Source: Echinicola sp. 20G
GTDB lineage: Bacteria; Bacteroidota; Bacteroidia; Cytophagales; Cyclobacteriaceae
Direction: 5' to 3'
Length of the DNA stretch: 64,000 nt
Assembly: GCF_015533855.1 (NCBI RefSeq)
Contig: NZ_AP024154.1
Coordinates: 1,491,001 to 1,555,000 of the forward strand
The position numbers and the translations under genes are program-made. The notes below the pieces were generated by a model. That model was given only the letters and a program-made list of their open reading frames with translations, did not search any database and was not told the origin of the DNA. Shown one piece after another: positions 44,277 to 53,853 of the stretch (its first letter is position 1; every line of letters starts with the position of its first letter).

Positions 44277-45065
44277 ATGGAATTAAAATCACTTTTGGAT
44301 CAAACTATCATCGTTGCCAAAGAGGCCGGTGCTTTTATCAGAAAAGAAAGACAAAATTTTGACCTCAACAAAGTAGAACACAAAGGATTCAATGATTTGG
44401 TGTCCTATGTGGATAAGGAAGCCGAAAAAATCGTGGTAAATGGCCTGCAGCAGATTTTGCCTGAAGCTGGGTTTATCACTGAGGAAGGGACTATTAATAA
44501 ACAGGAGGATGTTTACAACTGGATCGTTGATCCATTGGATGGGACTACTAATTTTGTGCATGGCATTCCCGTTTTTTCAGTCAGCATAGCTTTGATGAAA
44601 GAAGGCGAAATCATTTTGGGCGTGGTGTATGAGGTAAATAATAACGAGTGTTTTTATGCTACCAAAGATGGCGGTGCCTACTGTAACGACACAAAAATCA
44701 GTGTCAGCCAAGCCCCAAGCCTTTCATCCAGTTTAATTGCTACAGGATTTCCGTATTATGATTTTGAGCAGGTGGATCAATACATGGAACTTCTAAAATA
44801 CTTTATGATAAATTCTCATGGGATTAGGAGAATTGGAAGTGCTGCCGTGGATTTATGCTACGTCGCTTCTGGGAGGGTAGAAGGATATTTTGAGTATAAC
44901 CTAAATTCCTATGACGTGGCTGGTGGCTTATTGATCGTCCAAGAAGCCGGAGGTAAAGTGACTGATTTCAATAGTGGTGATGATTACATATTTGGTCGAC
45001 AAATTATAGCAAGTAACGGTAATATCCACCAAGAATTGTGTGATCAAATAAAAAAAGTCTGGTAA
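44277..45065 (+). CDS. suhB: Inositol monophosphatase family protein
   Basis: 262-aa Mg-dependent phosphatase. The metal ligands are visible: Glu69/Glu70 in GFITEEG and DPLDGTTNF at 85-93; the late site usually reading WD(V/I)AAG is YDVAGGLLIVQEAGG. Family members hydrolyse myo-inositol phosphates or serve as SuhB-type rRNA-processing factors, so the symbol is by family only. Co-transcribed with rsmI. Confidence 0.88.
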   Translation: MELKSLLDQTIIVAKEAGAFIRKERQNFDLNKVEHKGFNDLVSYVDKEAEKIVVNGLQQILPEAGFITEEGTINKQEDVYNWIVDPLDGTTNFVHGIPVFSVSIALMKEGEIILGVVYEVNNNECFYATKDGGAYCNDTKISVSQAPSLSSSLIATGFPYYDFEQVDQYMELLKYFMINSHGIRRIGSAAVDLCYVASGRVEGYFEYNLNSYDVAGGLLIVQEAGGKVTDFNSGDDYIFGRQIIASNGNIHQELCDQIKKVW

Positions 45066-45308
45066 AATTCCCTAATTGCTGTTATTGAAATCTATATTTT
45101 GGTTTTTTGACCAATTAAAAATGTATTGTGCTTGTTTTAAGCTATTTATACCAAAATAAATTTGGCTCTTCAGTGTTTTTTTTATAGTTTTCAATTGATT
45201 ATACAAGTATAAACTTTTAGCGACGTTAATCATCCAAGTTCTTTTCCCTCACCAAAGAAAAGAAACCCACGCCAATATCGTTAAAAGATTAGAGGATTAC
45301 TTTTAAAC

Positions 45309-45932
45309 ATGAAGACCATGACGTTAGGAATCATCGGAGGAACTAAACTCTCAACCACACTAGGCAACAAGTACATGTCCATGGGTATAAATGTGGTGTT
45401 TGGGGTAAGGGAAGAATTTGAACTAAGGCCAATAGAATGGAAAATTCTAAGCATGCAGAAAGACAAGGTTTTTGGCTACTGTGAAGCCATCAATAGATCA
45501 GATGTCATTTTAATTTGCTGTGAGAATGAATATTTGCCTTTGGTTTGCCATTGCCTTTCCCAATTGGAAAGTACGGACAAAATAATTTTGGATTGTACCA
45601 ATGGCAACTATAACCCTAATTTTGGGTGCAATACTAAATACATTCAAGAGAAATCAGGATACGAGAGGGTATTGAAGGGTTTTAATAACCTTGGCTTGGA
45701 TTACCCCAATTCTGATCCTTTAGAATTGGTAAAAGAAACTTATTTCTGTGGCAATGCGGAAGTGGATAAGTTCAGGATCAAACGACTTATCGAATTAATT
45801 GGCTTTAGGGCGATTGATGTTGGAGACCTTAACAATGCTCCACTATTGGAAGCTATTTATCATTTGAGAAAGCAGATCAGCCATCAGAAAAATGAAAAAA
45901 TAGATTATCATTTCAAGCTCATGTCGGTCTAA
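45309..45932 (+). CDS. NAD(P)-binding protein of the F420-dependent NADP reductase type
   Basis: 207-aa Rossmann protein. It begins TLGIIGGTKLSTTLGNKY, the glycine-rich nucleotide loop of the F420_oxidored family, followed by the basic VFGVREEF that can select NADPH. Middle stretches resemble this family (SDVILICCENEYL; IILDCTNGNYNP; KGFNNLG). Cofactor F420 is not known in this phylum, so another NADPH-linked partner or a sensory role is likely. It is monocistronic, with 243 bp of noncoding sequence before it and a terminator after. Confidence 0.75.
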   Translation: MKTMTLGIIGGTKLSTTLGNKYMSMGINVVFGVREEFELRPIEWKILSMQKDKVFGYCEAINRSDVILICCENEYLPLVCHCLSQLESTDKIILDCTNGNYNPNFGCNTKYIQEKSGYERVLKGFNNLGLDYPNSDPLELVKETYFCGNAEVDKFRIKRLIELIGFRAIDVGDLNNAPLLEAIYHLRKQISHQKNEKIDYHFKLMSV

Positions 45933-45958
45933 GAAGTTTTTAGAAGACATATTATTTT

Positions 45959-45989
45959 AAAAAAGGGACATAATCATGTCCCTTTTTTT
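45959..45989 (+). terminator. Intrinsic terminator after the F420-reductase-like gene
   Basis: AAAAAGGGACAT/ATGTCCCTTTTT, a perfect 12-bp stem with an AATC loop and a T tract. Confidence 0.92.
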
Positions 45990-46075
45990 ATGAGGCATCA
46001 AATTTGATGCATAAATAATGTAGCTTCGTCTGCTATTTAATTTTTAGTCAAAAAACAGACTGGGTTTAAAATCTA

Positions 46076-49000
46076 ATGGTTATGAAAAAGACATTAATTA
46101 TAATTTTGGCAGTATTTGCCTTTTTATTGGTGGCCTTGATTGCGACGCCTTTTATTTTTAAAGATAAAATTGTAGCGCGCATAGATCAAGAAATTGCTAA
46201 TTCGGTTAACGCTCAAGTTTATTATAACATTGATAATATCAGTTTGAGTGTGCTCAAGAGGTTTCCCAATATTTCAGCCACTGTAAAGGAATTTGGCGTA
46301 AAAGGAAATGCACCTTTTGAAAATGATACCTTGGCGCATGTCAATAATTTCCAAGTGGACTTTAATTTGATGTCTGTTATTTTTGGGGATTATCCTGAAC
46401 TGACTGGATTACACCTGAAAGGAGGACGTATTTATGTCAAGGTATTAGAGGATGGTACCGCAAACTATGATATAGCCATGGAAAGCGAAGAAGACACGGT
46501 GGCAGCAGAGCCTTCCAATTTTAAGTTGGGGATTGACCTGATGGAAATTGAAGATGTCAATTTTGTGTATGACGACAGGCAGTTGAAATATTTTTTGGCT
46601 TTGCAGGATTTTGATATGGAAGGTCATGGTGATTTTACAGCGGATGTATATGATCTCAATGGAAAGATCAGTACCAATATTGCCAGGATGGATTATGAAG
46701 AGGTCAATTATCTAAGCAATAAAGTTTTTACCGCAGACACCGAGATCCAGGTAGATATGACCCAAATGAAGTTCACCTTTGGAGAAGGACAGTTTGGACT
46801 TAATGATTTTATGTTTGGCATAGACGGTTTTTTGGCTATGCCCAGTGAGGATATTGATTTTGACCTGACTTTTGAAGGAAGGGAAAATAGTTTCAAAAGT
46901 GTTCTTTCCCTCGTGCCGGGCATTTACACGGAATCCTTTGATGGGATCAATACTTCTGGAACCATGGATTTTGGAGGTTACCTGAAAGGAAGCTATAATG
47001 AGACACAGTTTCCTAAATTTGAGGTTTCCTTGAAAGTAGCTGACGGGATGTTCCAATATCCAGACTTGCCCAAGCCAGTCAACAATATCAATGTGGATAT
47101 GTCCGTCAAAAATGAAACAGGAAATATAGACAATACCCAAGTGAATATCCCGGCATTTAACCTGACTTTCGGCTCCAATCCAATTTCAGGTAGATTGCTC
47201 TTAGAAAACTTGATTACTTACGATGTGGATGGTCAATTGAAAGGGAAGCTGAACTTGGAAGAGCTGACTTCTATTTTCCCCATTGAAGGAATGGAGCTAA
47301 GAGGGATTTTGGATGTGGATGCTACGGCAAAAGGAAGGTATGACAGTGTAGCAGAAATTATTCCTGCTATCAATGCCAAGATGGCTCTTACGAATGGCTA
47401 TGTAAAAAGTGAAGAATATCCAGCGCCTATAGAAGATTTGAATGCGAATACGACTATTCAAAACAATTCGGGTAAGATGAGTGATTTCTTAGTTAACCTG
47501 TCGAATTTTGGGTTTAAACTGGAAGGAGAGGAGATTCGAGGAAATATGAAAGTCAGTGATTTGGACCAGTTGAACTGGGATGGTGCTATTCACGGTACAG
47601 TGGATTTAGGGAAAATCAGTAAAATCTTTCCGATGGAAGAGGTGATCATGGACGGTAAAATCAAGGCGGATATTGACACCAAAGGAAGTTATGCCGATGT
47701 GGAAGCGGAACGCTACAATAGATTGAGCACAAGTGGGCAGATTGCCTTAACGGATTTCTATTATACGGATAAAGACCTTCCTCAGGGAATAAGAATTCAT
47801 CAGGCCAATGGGGATTTCAGTCCTCAAGCTATTAATTTGACAAAATTCGATGCCAGACTAGGAGAAAGTCCCGTTCAAGCCATCGGTAGCCTGAGCAACT
47901 ACATGGCTTACCTTTTTGAGGACACTGCTGTGTTGACCGGTAGAATGGACATCAATTCCAGCAAATTCAATATCAATGAGTGGATGACCGAGAGTGAAGA
48001 AACGACAGCAGATACAACTTCACTTACTTTGATAGAATTGCCGAAAAATGTCAATTTCACCATGTCTGTGAAGGCGGATGAGGTGTTGTATGATAATTTG
48101 GTCTTTACCAATGCCAAAGGTATGATGACCCTTAAAGATGGCATTTTGACGTTCAAGGATGCGGGTATGAACACCATGGGGGGACAACTCACTTTGAATG
48201 GTGCTTATAATACACAGAATATAAAAGACCCGAAATTCAATATGGATTTCAATATGCTGGGAGTGAGTATTCAGGAAGCCTTTAAATCTTTCAATACCAT
48301 CAAGGCATTTGCACCCATTGCAGAGCACCTTAATGGTGACTTTACCACGAACTTTTCTTTATCTGGAAACCTAGGCCAGGACATGATGCCTGTTTTGTCC
48401 TCGCTGGATGGAGACGGACTGATTAAAGTGGCTCAGGCGGCCTTGAAAGATAGTAAAATCATCGGTGGCATTACCTCATTGACCAAACTCAAAGATGGAA
48501 ATACTTTAGAGATCAAAGACCTGAATTTAAAAGCAGAAATCAAAGATGGCATGCTCAATGTGAGCCCTTTCGATATCAAATTGTGGGATTACCAGGCCAA
48601 TATTCAGGGAAGTACTGGTTTTGATGGAAGTATCAGTTACTTGGTCAATATGCAAGTACCAGCAGGAAAGTTAGGGAGTCAAGCCAACAGTTTATTGGCA
48701 TCCATTTCTGGTACTGAGGCTACGGGGGATACCAATATTCCTGTTGCGATCAATCTGGGAGGTACTTATCAACAGCCAAAAATCAGCTTGGCCGGTGGAA
48801 ACAGCATGGAAGCTTTGATCACCAATGCCCTGAAGTCAAGGGCTTCTGCTGAAGGTGAAAAGTTGCAGAACCAAGTGGCAGAGCAATTCAAGGCACAGGA
48901 AGACAGTGTCAAACAAGAATTGAAAGCCAAAGCAAATGCAGCTCAGGACAGTGCTAAGAAGGAACTGAACAAAAAGGTGGAAGAAGCGCAAAACCAAGCG

Positions 49001-49087
49001 GCGGATGAAGTGAAGGATTTACTCAAAGGATTTTTCAACAAGTCCAAGCCCAAGACAGACACGACCAAGACTAAACCAATTGAATGA
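46076..49087 (+). CDS. AsmA-family large envelope protein
   Basis: 1003-aa protein with one N-terminal membrane anchor (residues ~4-24) and a very long periplasmic part of AsmA-like beta-strand repeats (for example FKLGIDLMEIEDVNFVYDDR and VNMQVPAGKLGSQANSLL). AsmA-like proteins are proposed to bridge the two membranes and carry phospholipids. The last ~80 residues are a highly charged, alanine-rich, probably helical tail (KAKANAAQDSAKKELNKK). A second ATG at 46082 could be the start. It is monocistronic with a terminator. Confidence 0.9.
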   Translation: MVMKKTLIIILAVFAFLLVALIATPFIFKDKIVARIDQEIANSVNAQVYYNIDNISLSVLKRFPNISATVKEFGVKGNAPFENDTLAHVNNFQVDFNLMSVIFGDYPELTGLHLKGGRIYVKVLEDGTANYDIAMESEEDTVAAEPSNFKLGIDLMEIEDVNFVYDDRQLKYFLALQDFDMEGHGDFTADVYDLNGKISTNIARMDYEEVNYLSNKVFTADTEIQVDMTQMKFTFGEGQFGLNDFMFGIDGFLAMPSEDIDFDLTFEGRENSFKSVLSLVPGIYTESFDGINTSGTMDFGGYLKGSYNETQFPKFEVSLKVADGMFQYPDLPKPVNNINVDMSVKNETGNIDNTQVNIPAFNLTFGSNPISGRLLLENLITYDVDGQLKGKLNLEELTSIFPIEGMELRGILDVDATAKGRYDSVAEIIPAINAKMALTNGYVKSEEYPAPIEDLNANTTIQNNSGKMSDFLVNLSNFGFKLEGEEIRGNMKVSDLDQLNWDGAIHGTVDLGKISKIFPMEEVIMDGKIKADIDTKGSYADVEAERYNRLSTSGQIALTDFYYTDKDLPQGIRIHQANGDFSPQAINLTKFDARLGESPVQAIGSLSNYMAYLFEDTAVLTGRMDINSSKFNINEWMTESEETTADTTSLTLIELPKNVNFTMSVKADEVLYDNLVFTNAKGMMTLKDGILTFKDAGMNTMGGQLTLNGAYNTQNIKDPKFNMDFNMLGVSIQEAFKSFNTIKAFAPIAEHLNGDFTTNFSLSGNLGQDMMPVLSSLDGDGLIKVAQAALKDSKIIGGITSLTKLKDGNTLEIKDLNLKAEIKDGMLNVSPFDIKLWDYQANIQGSTGFDGSISYLVNMQVPAGKLGSQANSLLASISGTEATGDTNIPVAINLGGTYQQPKISLAGGNSMEALITNALKSRASAEGEKLQNQVAEQFKAQEDSVKQELKAKANAAQDSAKKELNKKVEEAQNQAADEVKDLLKGFFNKSKPKTDTTKTKPIE

Positions 49088-49110
49088 AAATAGTGAAACA
49101 GTTTCATTTG

Positions 49111-49142
49111 GCCGGGCAGGGGATTCTTTGCCCGGTTTTTTT
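49111..49142 (+). terminator. Intrinsic terminator after the AsmA-family gene
   Basis: CCGGGC/GCCCGG stem with further partial pairing in the loop, followed by seven T residues. Confidence 0.87.
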
Positions 49143-49286
49143 ATGCCTAACCACAAAGGGCACTAAGAAGTCACTGTGATTACAAAGCCTTTTTGTGCTG
49201 AAAGAACCCTCTTAGCGCTTTGTAAAACCTCCGAGTACTCTGTGGTCACATTTATCCCCAATCAATCCTTTAAAATAATCCGCTCT

Positions 49287-50192
49287 CTACCCCACCAAAT
49301 AGTACCAGCCCATCAAGGTGATAAAGGAAAGCGGAATGCCAATTCCCACCAAAAGTGAAGCAAGTTTTGGGTTGAGGTCATGGTTGATGGCAATGATAGA
49401 GCCAGTGATCATCGGAGCCATGGCGGTCTCCATCACACTTACCTTGTAAAGGATATTTCCTTCATCCAAGAACAACCTGTACACGAAGAAGATGAGCGTA
49501 GGGATAAACAATAATTTGAACGCCAGGCCATACCACAGGTCTTTTGAAGATAAAGTCTCTGCATTGATTTTTACCTGTAAGCCAACGGCAATCAGTGCTA
49601 TGGGGGTAAGAGTGGCAGCAAAAGCCTGTAATATTTCATGCACAGTGCCCTCAAATTCCAAATGCAAGAGGTTCATGAACAATGCAATCAGGAAGAACAA
49701 AAAAGGAGGAAAGGTAAGGATCTTTTTGGTCACATCCCTTTTGCGCTTTTTCCCATGGCCATAGATAGAAGCCACAATGATGGCAATGCTGCTCACAATG
49801 ATAAAGGAACCCGCTTGGTCTACCATCAGGGCTATTTTAAGGCCTTCACTACCATAAAGTGCTTCAATGATCGGAAAGCCAATGAAAGAGGTGTTGGCCA
49901 AACCAGGCACAATGATCAAACAACCTGTGGTTGCCTTGCTCCAACCCAATTTTTTTCCCAAAGTGCCAAAAATTACCCATGAAATCCCAAAACTTATCCA
50001 TGCAGTCAGTACGGGAAGTAGCAATCCAAGCGAAAGTTCCGTCTCGGGAATATGGAGCAAAGCCAATGCAGGGAGGACAATATAAATCAGGTAAGTGTTG
50101 AGGGACTTGGGAGCATCTTTGGGCAGTTCCTTTAGGCGCTGGAGCAAAATGCCAATGATCAGACAAAGAATGACAAGAATGAGGTTGGTCAT
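49287..50192 (-). CDS. AEC-family membrane transporter
   Basis: 301-aa inner-membrane protein with about ten hydrophobic segments, resembling the auxin-efflux-carrier (AEC) family. The pattern is two five-helix halves with conserved glycine and proline kinks (VPGLANTSFIGFPIIEALYG; MAPMITGSIIAINHDLNP). Bacterial members carry small organic acids such as malate or malonate. Substrate unknown here. It appears monocistronic. Confidence 0.88.
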   Translation of the reverse strand: MTNLILVILCLIIGILLQRLKELPKDAPKSLNTYLIYIVLPALALLHIPETELSLGLLLPVLTAWISFGISWVIFGTLGKKLGWSKATTGCLIIVPGLANTSFIGFPIIEALYGSEGLKIALMVDQAGSFIIVSSIAIIVASIYGHGKKRKRDVTKKILTFPPFLFFLIALFMNLLHLEFEGTVHEILQAFAATLTPIALIAVGLQVKINAETLSSKDLWYGLAFKLLFIPTLIFFVYRLFLDEGNILYKVSVMETAMAPMITGSIIAINHDLNPKLASLLVGIGIPLSFITLMGWYYLVG

Positions 50193-50300
50193 GGATCAAA
50201 AATAAGGTAAAAATTGCTTAGAAATTAACAGTAATGTAATCTGTTGTTAATCAATATTTTAAATTTGAATGCTTTATTTGATAGGAGAAAATCTAAGATT

Positions 50301-50528
50301 ATGACGAAACTTGTACCTATCCTGATTGGAGAACAACGCATGATCCAATTATCACAGCTGACCATTGACCAGGCCAATGACTTAAGAAGCTTTTTGCCCG
50401 GTTCAAGCATTAAGAAAATGAATTTTCAAGGAATGGAACTGCACGATTGCATCGATTTTGAAACGTATGAATATTGGTTTCAGTCCAGTCATGCAAGAGA
50501 AGGAGTGGCATCCATTTGGGATTTTTAA
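50301..50528 (+). CDS. Small hypothetical protein
   Basis: 75-aa soluble protein starting MTKLVPILIGEQRMIQL from ATG 50301 and ending HAREGVASIWDF. An in-frame TTG at 50244 would add 19 unlike residues. No motif is recognised and no hydrophobic segment is present. Its TAA directly abuts the stop codon of the minus-strand gene that follows (zero bases between, TTAATTAA palindrome). Confidence 0.6.
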   Translation: MTKLVPILIGEQRMIQLSQLTIDQANDLRSFLPGSSIKKMNFQGMELHDCIDFETYEYWFQSSHAREGVASIWDF

Positions 50529-50903
50529 TTAATTCATCCCAAACTTTTTGCGCTTTTCCTGAAAGTATTCCTCCAGTTGGGGATATACATTACTTTTTGC
50601 TTCTGGGATACCAGCAAGCGTCAGGTTCATATCGCCCTTGATACTTTGATCGACGACTTCCAATGTTTCGATCAGAAAAATAAACTCCTGTAAGGTCAGG
50701 GGATTATTTGATTTGTCAGGGCTAGGGTCAAATTCATTACCATAAAAATCCACCACTTCGTAATAGATTTTTCCATCCAAAGGTGCAGCATAAATGCTGA
50801 TTTCCTCACCCCATTGACTCTCTGGATAAGAAAGCTTGGCGAGTAAAGCCGAAGGCCCGGTACCATCGAAATAACTTTTAGGAGCAAATTCAAAATCAAT
50901 CAT
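50529..50903 (-). CDS. Hypothetical acidic protein
   Basis: 124-aa soluble acidic protein, convergent with the 75-aa gene. The N-terminus FEFAPKSYFDGTGPSALLAKLSYPES and middle SIYAAPLDGKIYYEVVDFYGNEF look globular, and the last third is helical and charged (LEEYFQEKRKKFG). I do not recognise a family. The arrangement next to another tiny gene might suggest a paired module, but nothing else supports that. Confidence 0.65.
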   Translation of the reverse strand: MIDFEFAPKSYFDGTGPSALLAKLSYPESQWGEEISIYAAPLDGKIYYEVVDFYGNEFDPSPDKSNNPLTLQEFIFLIETLEVVDQSIKGDMNLTLAGIPEAKSNVYPQLEEYFQEKRKKFGMN

Positions 50904-51051
50904 GGTTCAAAATTAAAAGATTAATGACAGGAATTAAACAAAGTCGGGTTTGATTAAGGGTTGTCCGTGAGCTGTTTTAGAGACTTAAAGGAAGGTTTGG
51001 GGAGGTTTTCCTTTTCCAAGTCTTTTTTAACAGAAGCAATTTCTCAATCAA

Positions 51052-51082
51052 TTGGATAATACATTGTTTCGAACTAATTTTG
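51052..51082 (+). promoter_or_regulatory. Promoter of glyA
   Basis: TTG (51052-51054), a 20-bp spacer, then TAATTTTG (51075-51082), matching the Bacteroidota consensus. It would give a leader of about 100 nt before glyA. Confidence 0.65.
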
Positions 51083-51187
51083 GGCAGCCAAAAATATATC
51101 TGCCAATATCCGGCTTAGCCATAGGACTTGGCGGAAGTTCCCAAAACATTTTGGGCAGAAAAAGACTGTAAAAACAAGAGCATACTC
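51083..51187 (+). promoter_or_regulatory. Structured 5' leader of glyA
   Basis: The leader holds two hairpins: GCCAA/TTGGC (51103-51132 region) with an inner GGC/GCC stem, and CCCAAAA/TTTTGGG at 51140-51155. The right arm ATTTTGGGCAG repeats a copy that overlaps the promoter (from 51077), so alternative pairing is possible. No known riboswitch is recognised; regulation by RNA structure is a guess. Confidence 0.4.
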
Positions 51188-52456
51188 ATGAAAAGAGACC
51201 AGGTAATATTCGACCTTATCCAAAAAGAAGAAGACCGTCAAAAAAGAGGAATTGAGCTGATTGCCTCTGAGAACTTCACCAGCAAGGAGGTGATGGAAGC
51301 TGCCGGTAGTGTATTGACCAATAAATACGCCGAAGGGTTACCTAAGAAGCGTTACTATGGAGGTTGTGAAGTAGTGGATGATATTGAGCAGATCGCTATT
51401 GACCGTGCCAAGGAGCTTTTCGGAGCCACTTGGGCCAATGTTCAGCCTCACTCTGGTGCTCAAGCCAATGCAGCTGTGTTTTTGGCCTGTCTGAATCCTG
51501 GTGATAGCATTTTGGGTTTTGACCTTTCTCATGGTGGTCACCTGACTCATGGTTCCCCGGTAAACTTCTCCGGTAAGAACTATAAGCCTCACTTCTATGG
51601 TGTGGAAGAAGAAACTGGTGTGGTCAATATGGACAAAGTTGCAGAAACTGCGAAAGAGGTTCAGCCAAAGTTGATCATTTGTGGTGCTTCTGCCTATAGC
51701 CGTGACTGGGATTATGCAAGATTCAGAGAGATCGCTGATGAGGTGGGCGCTTTGTTGTTGGCGGATATCTCTCACCCTGCTGGTCTGATTGCTAGGGGTC
51801 TTTTGAATGACCCATTGGAGCATTGCCATATCGTGACTACTACCACACATAAGACCTTAAGAGGTACAAGAGGTGGCTTGATCATGATGCGTGAAGATTT
51901 CGACAATCCATTTGGCCATAAAAATCCAAAGGGAGAATTGAGAAAAATGACCCAATTATTGGATTCTGCAGTATTCCCAGGAATGCAGGGAGGACCTTTG
52001 GAGCACATCATTGCTGCCAAAGCAGTGGCTTTTAGAGAAGCCCTCTCGGATGAATACATGGAGTATGTATTGCAAGTGAAGAAAAATGCTTCCGTGATGG
52101 CTGATGCTTTCGTGGAAAAAGGATACAAATTGATTTCTGGTGGAACAGACAATCACCTGATGTTGATCGACCTGAGAAATAAGGATCTTTCAGGAAAAAT
52201 TGCTGAAGAAACACTAGGTAAAGTGGATATCACCATCAATAAAAACATGGTGCCTTTTGATACCCGCTCTCCATTCGTAACTTCAGGAATGCGTGTTGGA
52301 ACAGCAGCCATCACCACCAGAGGCCTTAAAGAACAAGATATGATCAAGATCGTTGAATTGATCGATAAGGCATTGATGAACCATGAAAATGAAGCCACCC
52401 TTGCAGCAATCAAGACGGAGGTAAATGACTGGATGGTTCAGTTCCCATTGTACTAA
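51188..52456 (+). CDS. glyA: Serine hydroxymethyltransferase
   Basis: Converts serine and tetrahydrofolate to glycine and methylene-THF, feeding one-carbon metabolism. The 422-aa PLP enzyme has [12 protein letters not shown] near the N-terminus, the tetrahydrofolate region [15 protein letters not shown], and the PLP lysine Lys222 in [14 protein letters not shown]. The ATG at 51188 is the start; an in-frame TTG at 51128 is rejected because it lies in the leader. tatC follows after 16 bp. Confidence 0.97.
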   Translation: MKRDQVIFDLIQKEEDRQKRGIELIASENFTSKEVMEAAGSVLTNKYAEGLPKKRYYGGCEVVDDIEQIAIDRAKELFGATWANVQPHSGAQANAAVFLACLNPGDSILGFDLSHGGHLTHGSPVNFSGKNYKPHFYGVEEETGVVNMDKVAETAKEVQPKLIICGASAYSRDWDYARFREIADEVGALLLADISHPAGLIARGLLNDPLEHCHIVTTTTHKTLRGTRGGLIMMREDFDNPFGHKNPKGELRKMTQLLDSAVFPGMQGGPLEHIIAAKAVAFREALSDEYMEYVLQVKKNASVMADAFVEKGYKLISGGTDNHLMLIDLRNKDLSGKIAEETLGKVDITINKNMVPFDTRSPFVTSGMRVGTAAITTRGLKEQDMIKIVELIDKALMNHENEATLAAIKTEVNDWMVQFPLY

Positions 52457-52472
52457 GAAAAAAAGAAATTAA

Positions 52473-53306
52473 GTGGCATTAGATCAATACAGGGAAGAGG
52501 AGGAAGAAGAAGGAGGCATGTCATTTTTGGATCATTTGGAGCAATTGCGATGGCATTTGGTCCGATCCATTGCAGCCATTCTGATTTGCTCAGTAGTAGC
52601 CTTTCTTTCCAAGAGTATCGTATTTGGAGAAGTGATTTTAGGACCGTCCAAGGTGGATTTTTTCACCTATAGGATGCTATGTCAGCTCTCTGCTTATTTA
52701 AGTATTCCAGCACTTTGCATCGACGAACTTCCGTTTATCTTGCAAAGTAGACAGATGACTGGACAGTTTTCCATGCACATGACTTCCAGTTTGGTGGTGG
52801 GGCTTGTAGTAGCCTTTCCTTATGTGTTCTGGGAAGTATGGCGCTTCATCAGTCCAGGGTTATATGATAAGGAAAGAAAAGCGGCCAGAGGAGCGGTTTT
52901 CTTTGTGAGTTTGTTGTTCTTTATGGGAGCGGCATTTGGGTACTATATCCTGTCCCCATTGTCAATCAACTTCCTTTCCAATTACCGACTGGATCCTTCC
53001 ATCGCAAATGAGTTTGATATCACTTCTTATATTTCGACATTAATCATGCTGGTGCTGGCTTCTGCCGTGATGTTCCAGCTTCCAGTGGTGATTTATTTCT
53101 TGTCCATGTCTGGACTGGTGACTTCTGGAATGTTGAAGTCTTACAGAAGGCATGCTATCGTGATCATTTTGGTGCTTTCTGCTTTGATTACTCCGCCAGA
53201 TGTGATCAGTCAGTTGCTGATAGCCATGCCGATACTGGTATTGTATGAGGCAGGGATTATGATCGCTAAGCGTTTAGAACGTAAGAAGAGAGAAGAATTA
53301 GAATAA
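52473..53306 (+). CDS. tatC: Sec-independent protein translocase TatC
   Basis: 277-aa six-helix core of the twin-arginine translocon. The start is GTG at 52473, giving the Bacteroidota-type MALDQYREEEEEEGGMSFLDHLEQLRWHLVRS; residues MSFLDHLEQLR form the conserved TatC front. Other marks are FPYVFWEVWRFISPGLY and SALITPPDVISQLLIAMP. tatA and tatB are not here. An ATG at 52518 is a possible internal start. It lies 16 bp after glyA and 25 bp before rpiB. Confidence 0.95.
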   Translation: MALDQYREEEEEEGGMSFLDHLEQLRWHLVRSIAAILICSVVAFLSKSIVFGEVILGPSKVDFFTYRMLCQLSAYLSIPALCIDELPFILQSRQMTGQFSMHMTSSLVVGLVVAFPYVFWEVWRFISPGLYDKERKAARGAVFFVSLLFFMGAAFGYYILSPLSINFLSNYRLDPSIANEFDITSYISTLIMLVLASAVMFQLPVVIYFLSMSGLVTSGMLKSYRRHAIVIILVLSALITPPDVISQLLIAMPILVLYEAGIMIAKRLERKKREELE

Positions 53307-53331
53307 GGAAATCAATAATAATACTATCGTC

Positions 53332-53769
53332 ATGTCCAAAAAAATAGCCATCGGTGGTGACCATGCAGGTTTCGATTATAAGCAGCAACTGGTTTCGTAT
53401 TTGACTGAAGCTGGCTTCGAAGTGAAGGATTTTGGTCCATTTACAGATGCTTCTGTTGACTATCCTGATTATGTTCACCCGCTTTGTGATGCCATTGAAA
53501 GTGGGGAATTTGTACAGGGAATTGTGGTTTGTGGTAGTGGTAATGGTGTAGCCATTACTGCCAATAAGCACCAAGGAATCCGGGCGGCGATATGCTGGAA
53601 TACTGACTTGGCTGCTTTGTCCAGACAGCACAATGATGCCAATGTCATCTCCATTCCTGCTCGTTTTGTGCCTTATGAATTGGCACAAGAAATGGTAGAA
53701 ACCTTCTTAAAGACAGATTTTGAAGGTGGTAGACATGCGAATAGGGTGAATAAAATCGCTTGTAAGTAG
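53332..53769 (+). CDS. rpiB: Ribose-5-phosphate isomerase B
   Basis: 145-aa RpiB-family isomerase of the pentose phosphate pathway. Typical parts are IAIGGDHAGFDYK, the catalytic cysteine Cys67 in VVCGSGNGVAITANK, the phosphate-binding RAAICW and SRQHNDANVISIPARFV. The usual Thr-Gly/Ile-Gly after the cysteine is Ser-Gly-Asn-Gly here. End of the glyA-tatC-rpiB run. Confidence 0.94.
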   Translation: MSKKIAIGGDHAGFDYKQQLVSYLTEAGFEVKDFGPFTDASVDYPDYVHPLCDAIESGEFVQGIVVCGSGNGVAITANKHQGIRAAICWNTDLAALSRQHNDANVISIPARFVPYELAQEMVETFLKTDFEGGRHANRVNKIACK

Positions 53770-53795
53770 ATATAGAAAGACTTATTAGTCAAATC

Positions 53796-53830
53796 AAAAA
53801 GGGCCTGACAATTAATTTCAGGCCCTTTTT
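53796..53830. terminator. Bidirectional terminator after rpiB
   Basis: AAAAAGGGCCTGA/TCAGGCCCTTTTT, a perfect 13-bp stem with a 9-nt loop and T/A runs on both sides; serves rpiB and the convergent minus-strand gene. Confidence 0.93.
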
Positions 53831-53853
53831 ATGGTTTCATGGTTAAGTGGTAA

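Noticed and set aside
51338..51850. 170-codon open frame antisense to glyA
   Set aside because: Entirely within glyA on the other strand; composition is that of a shadow frame (Ser, His and Cys rich).
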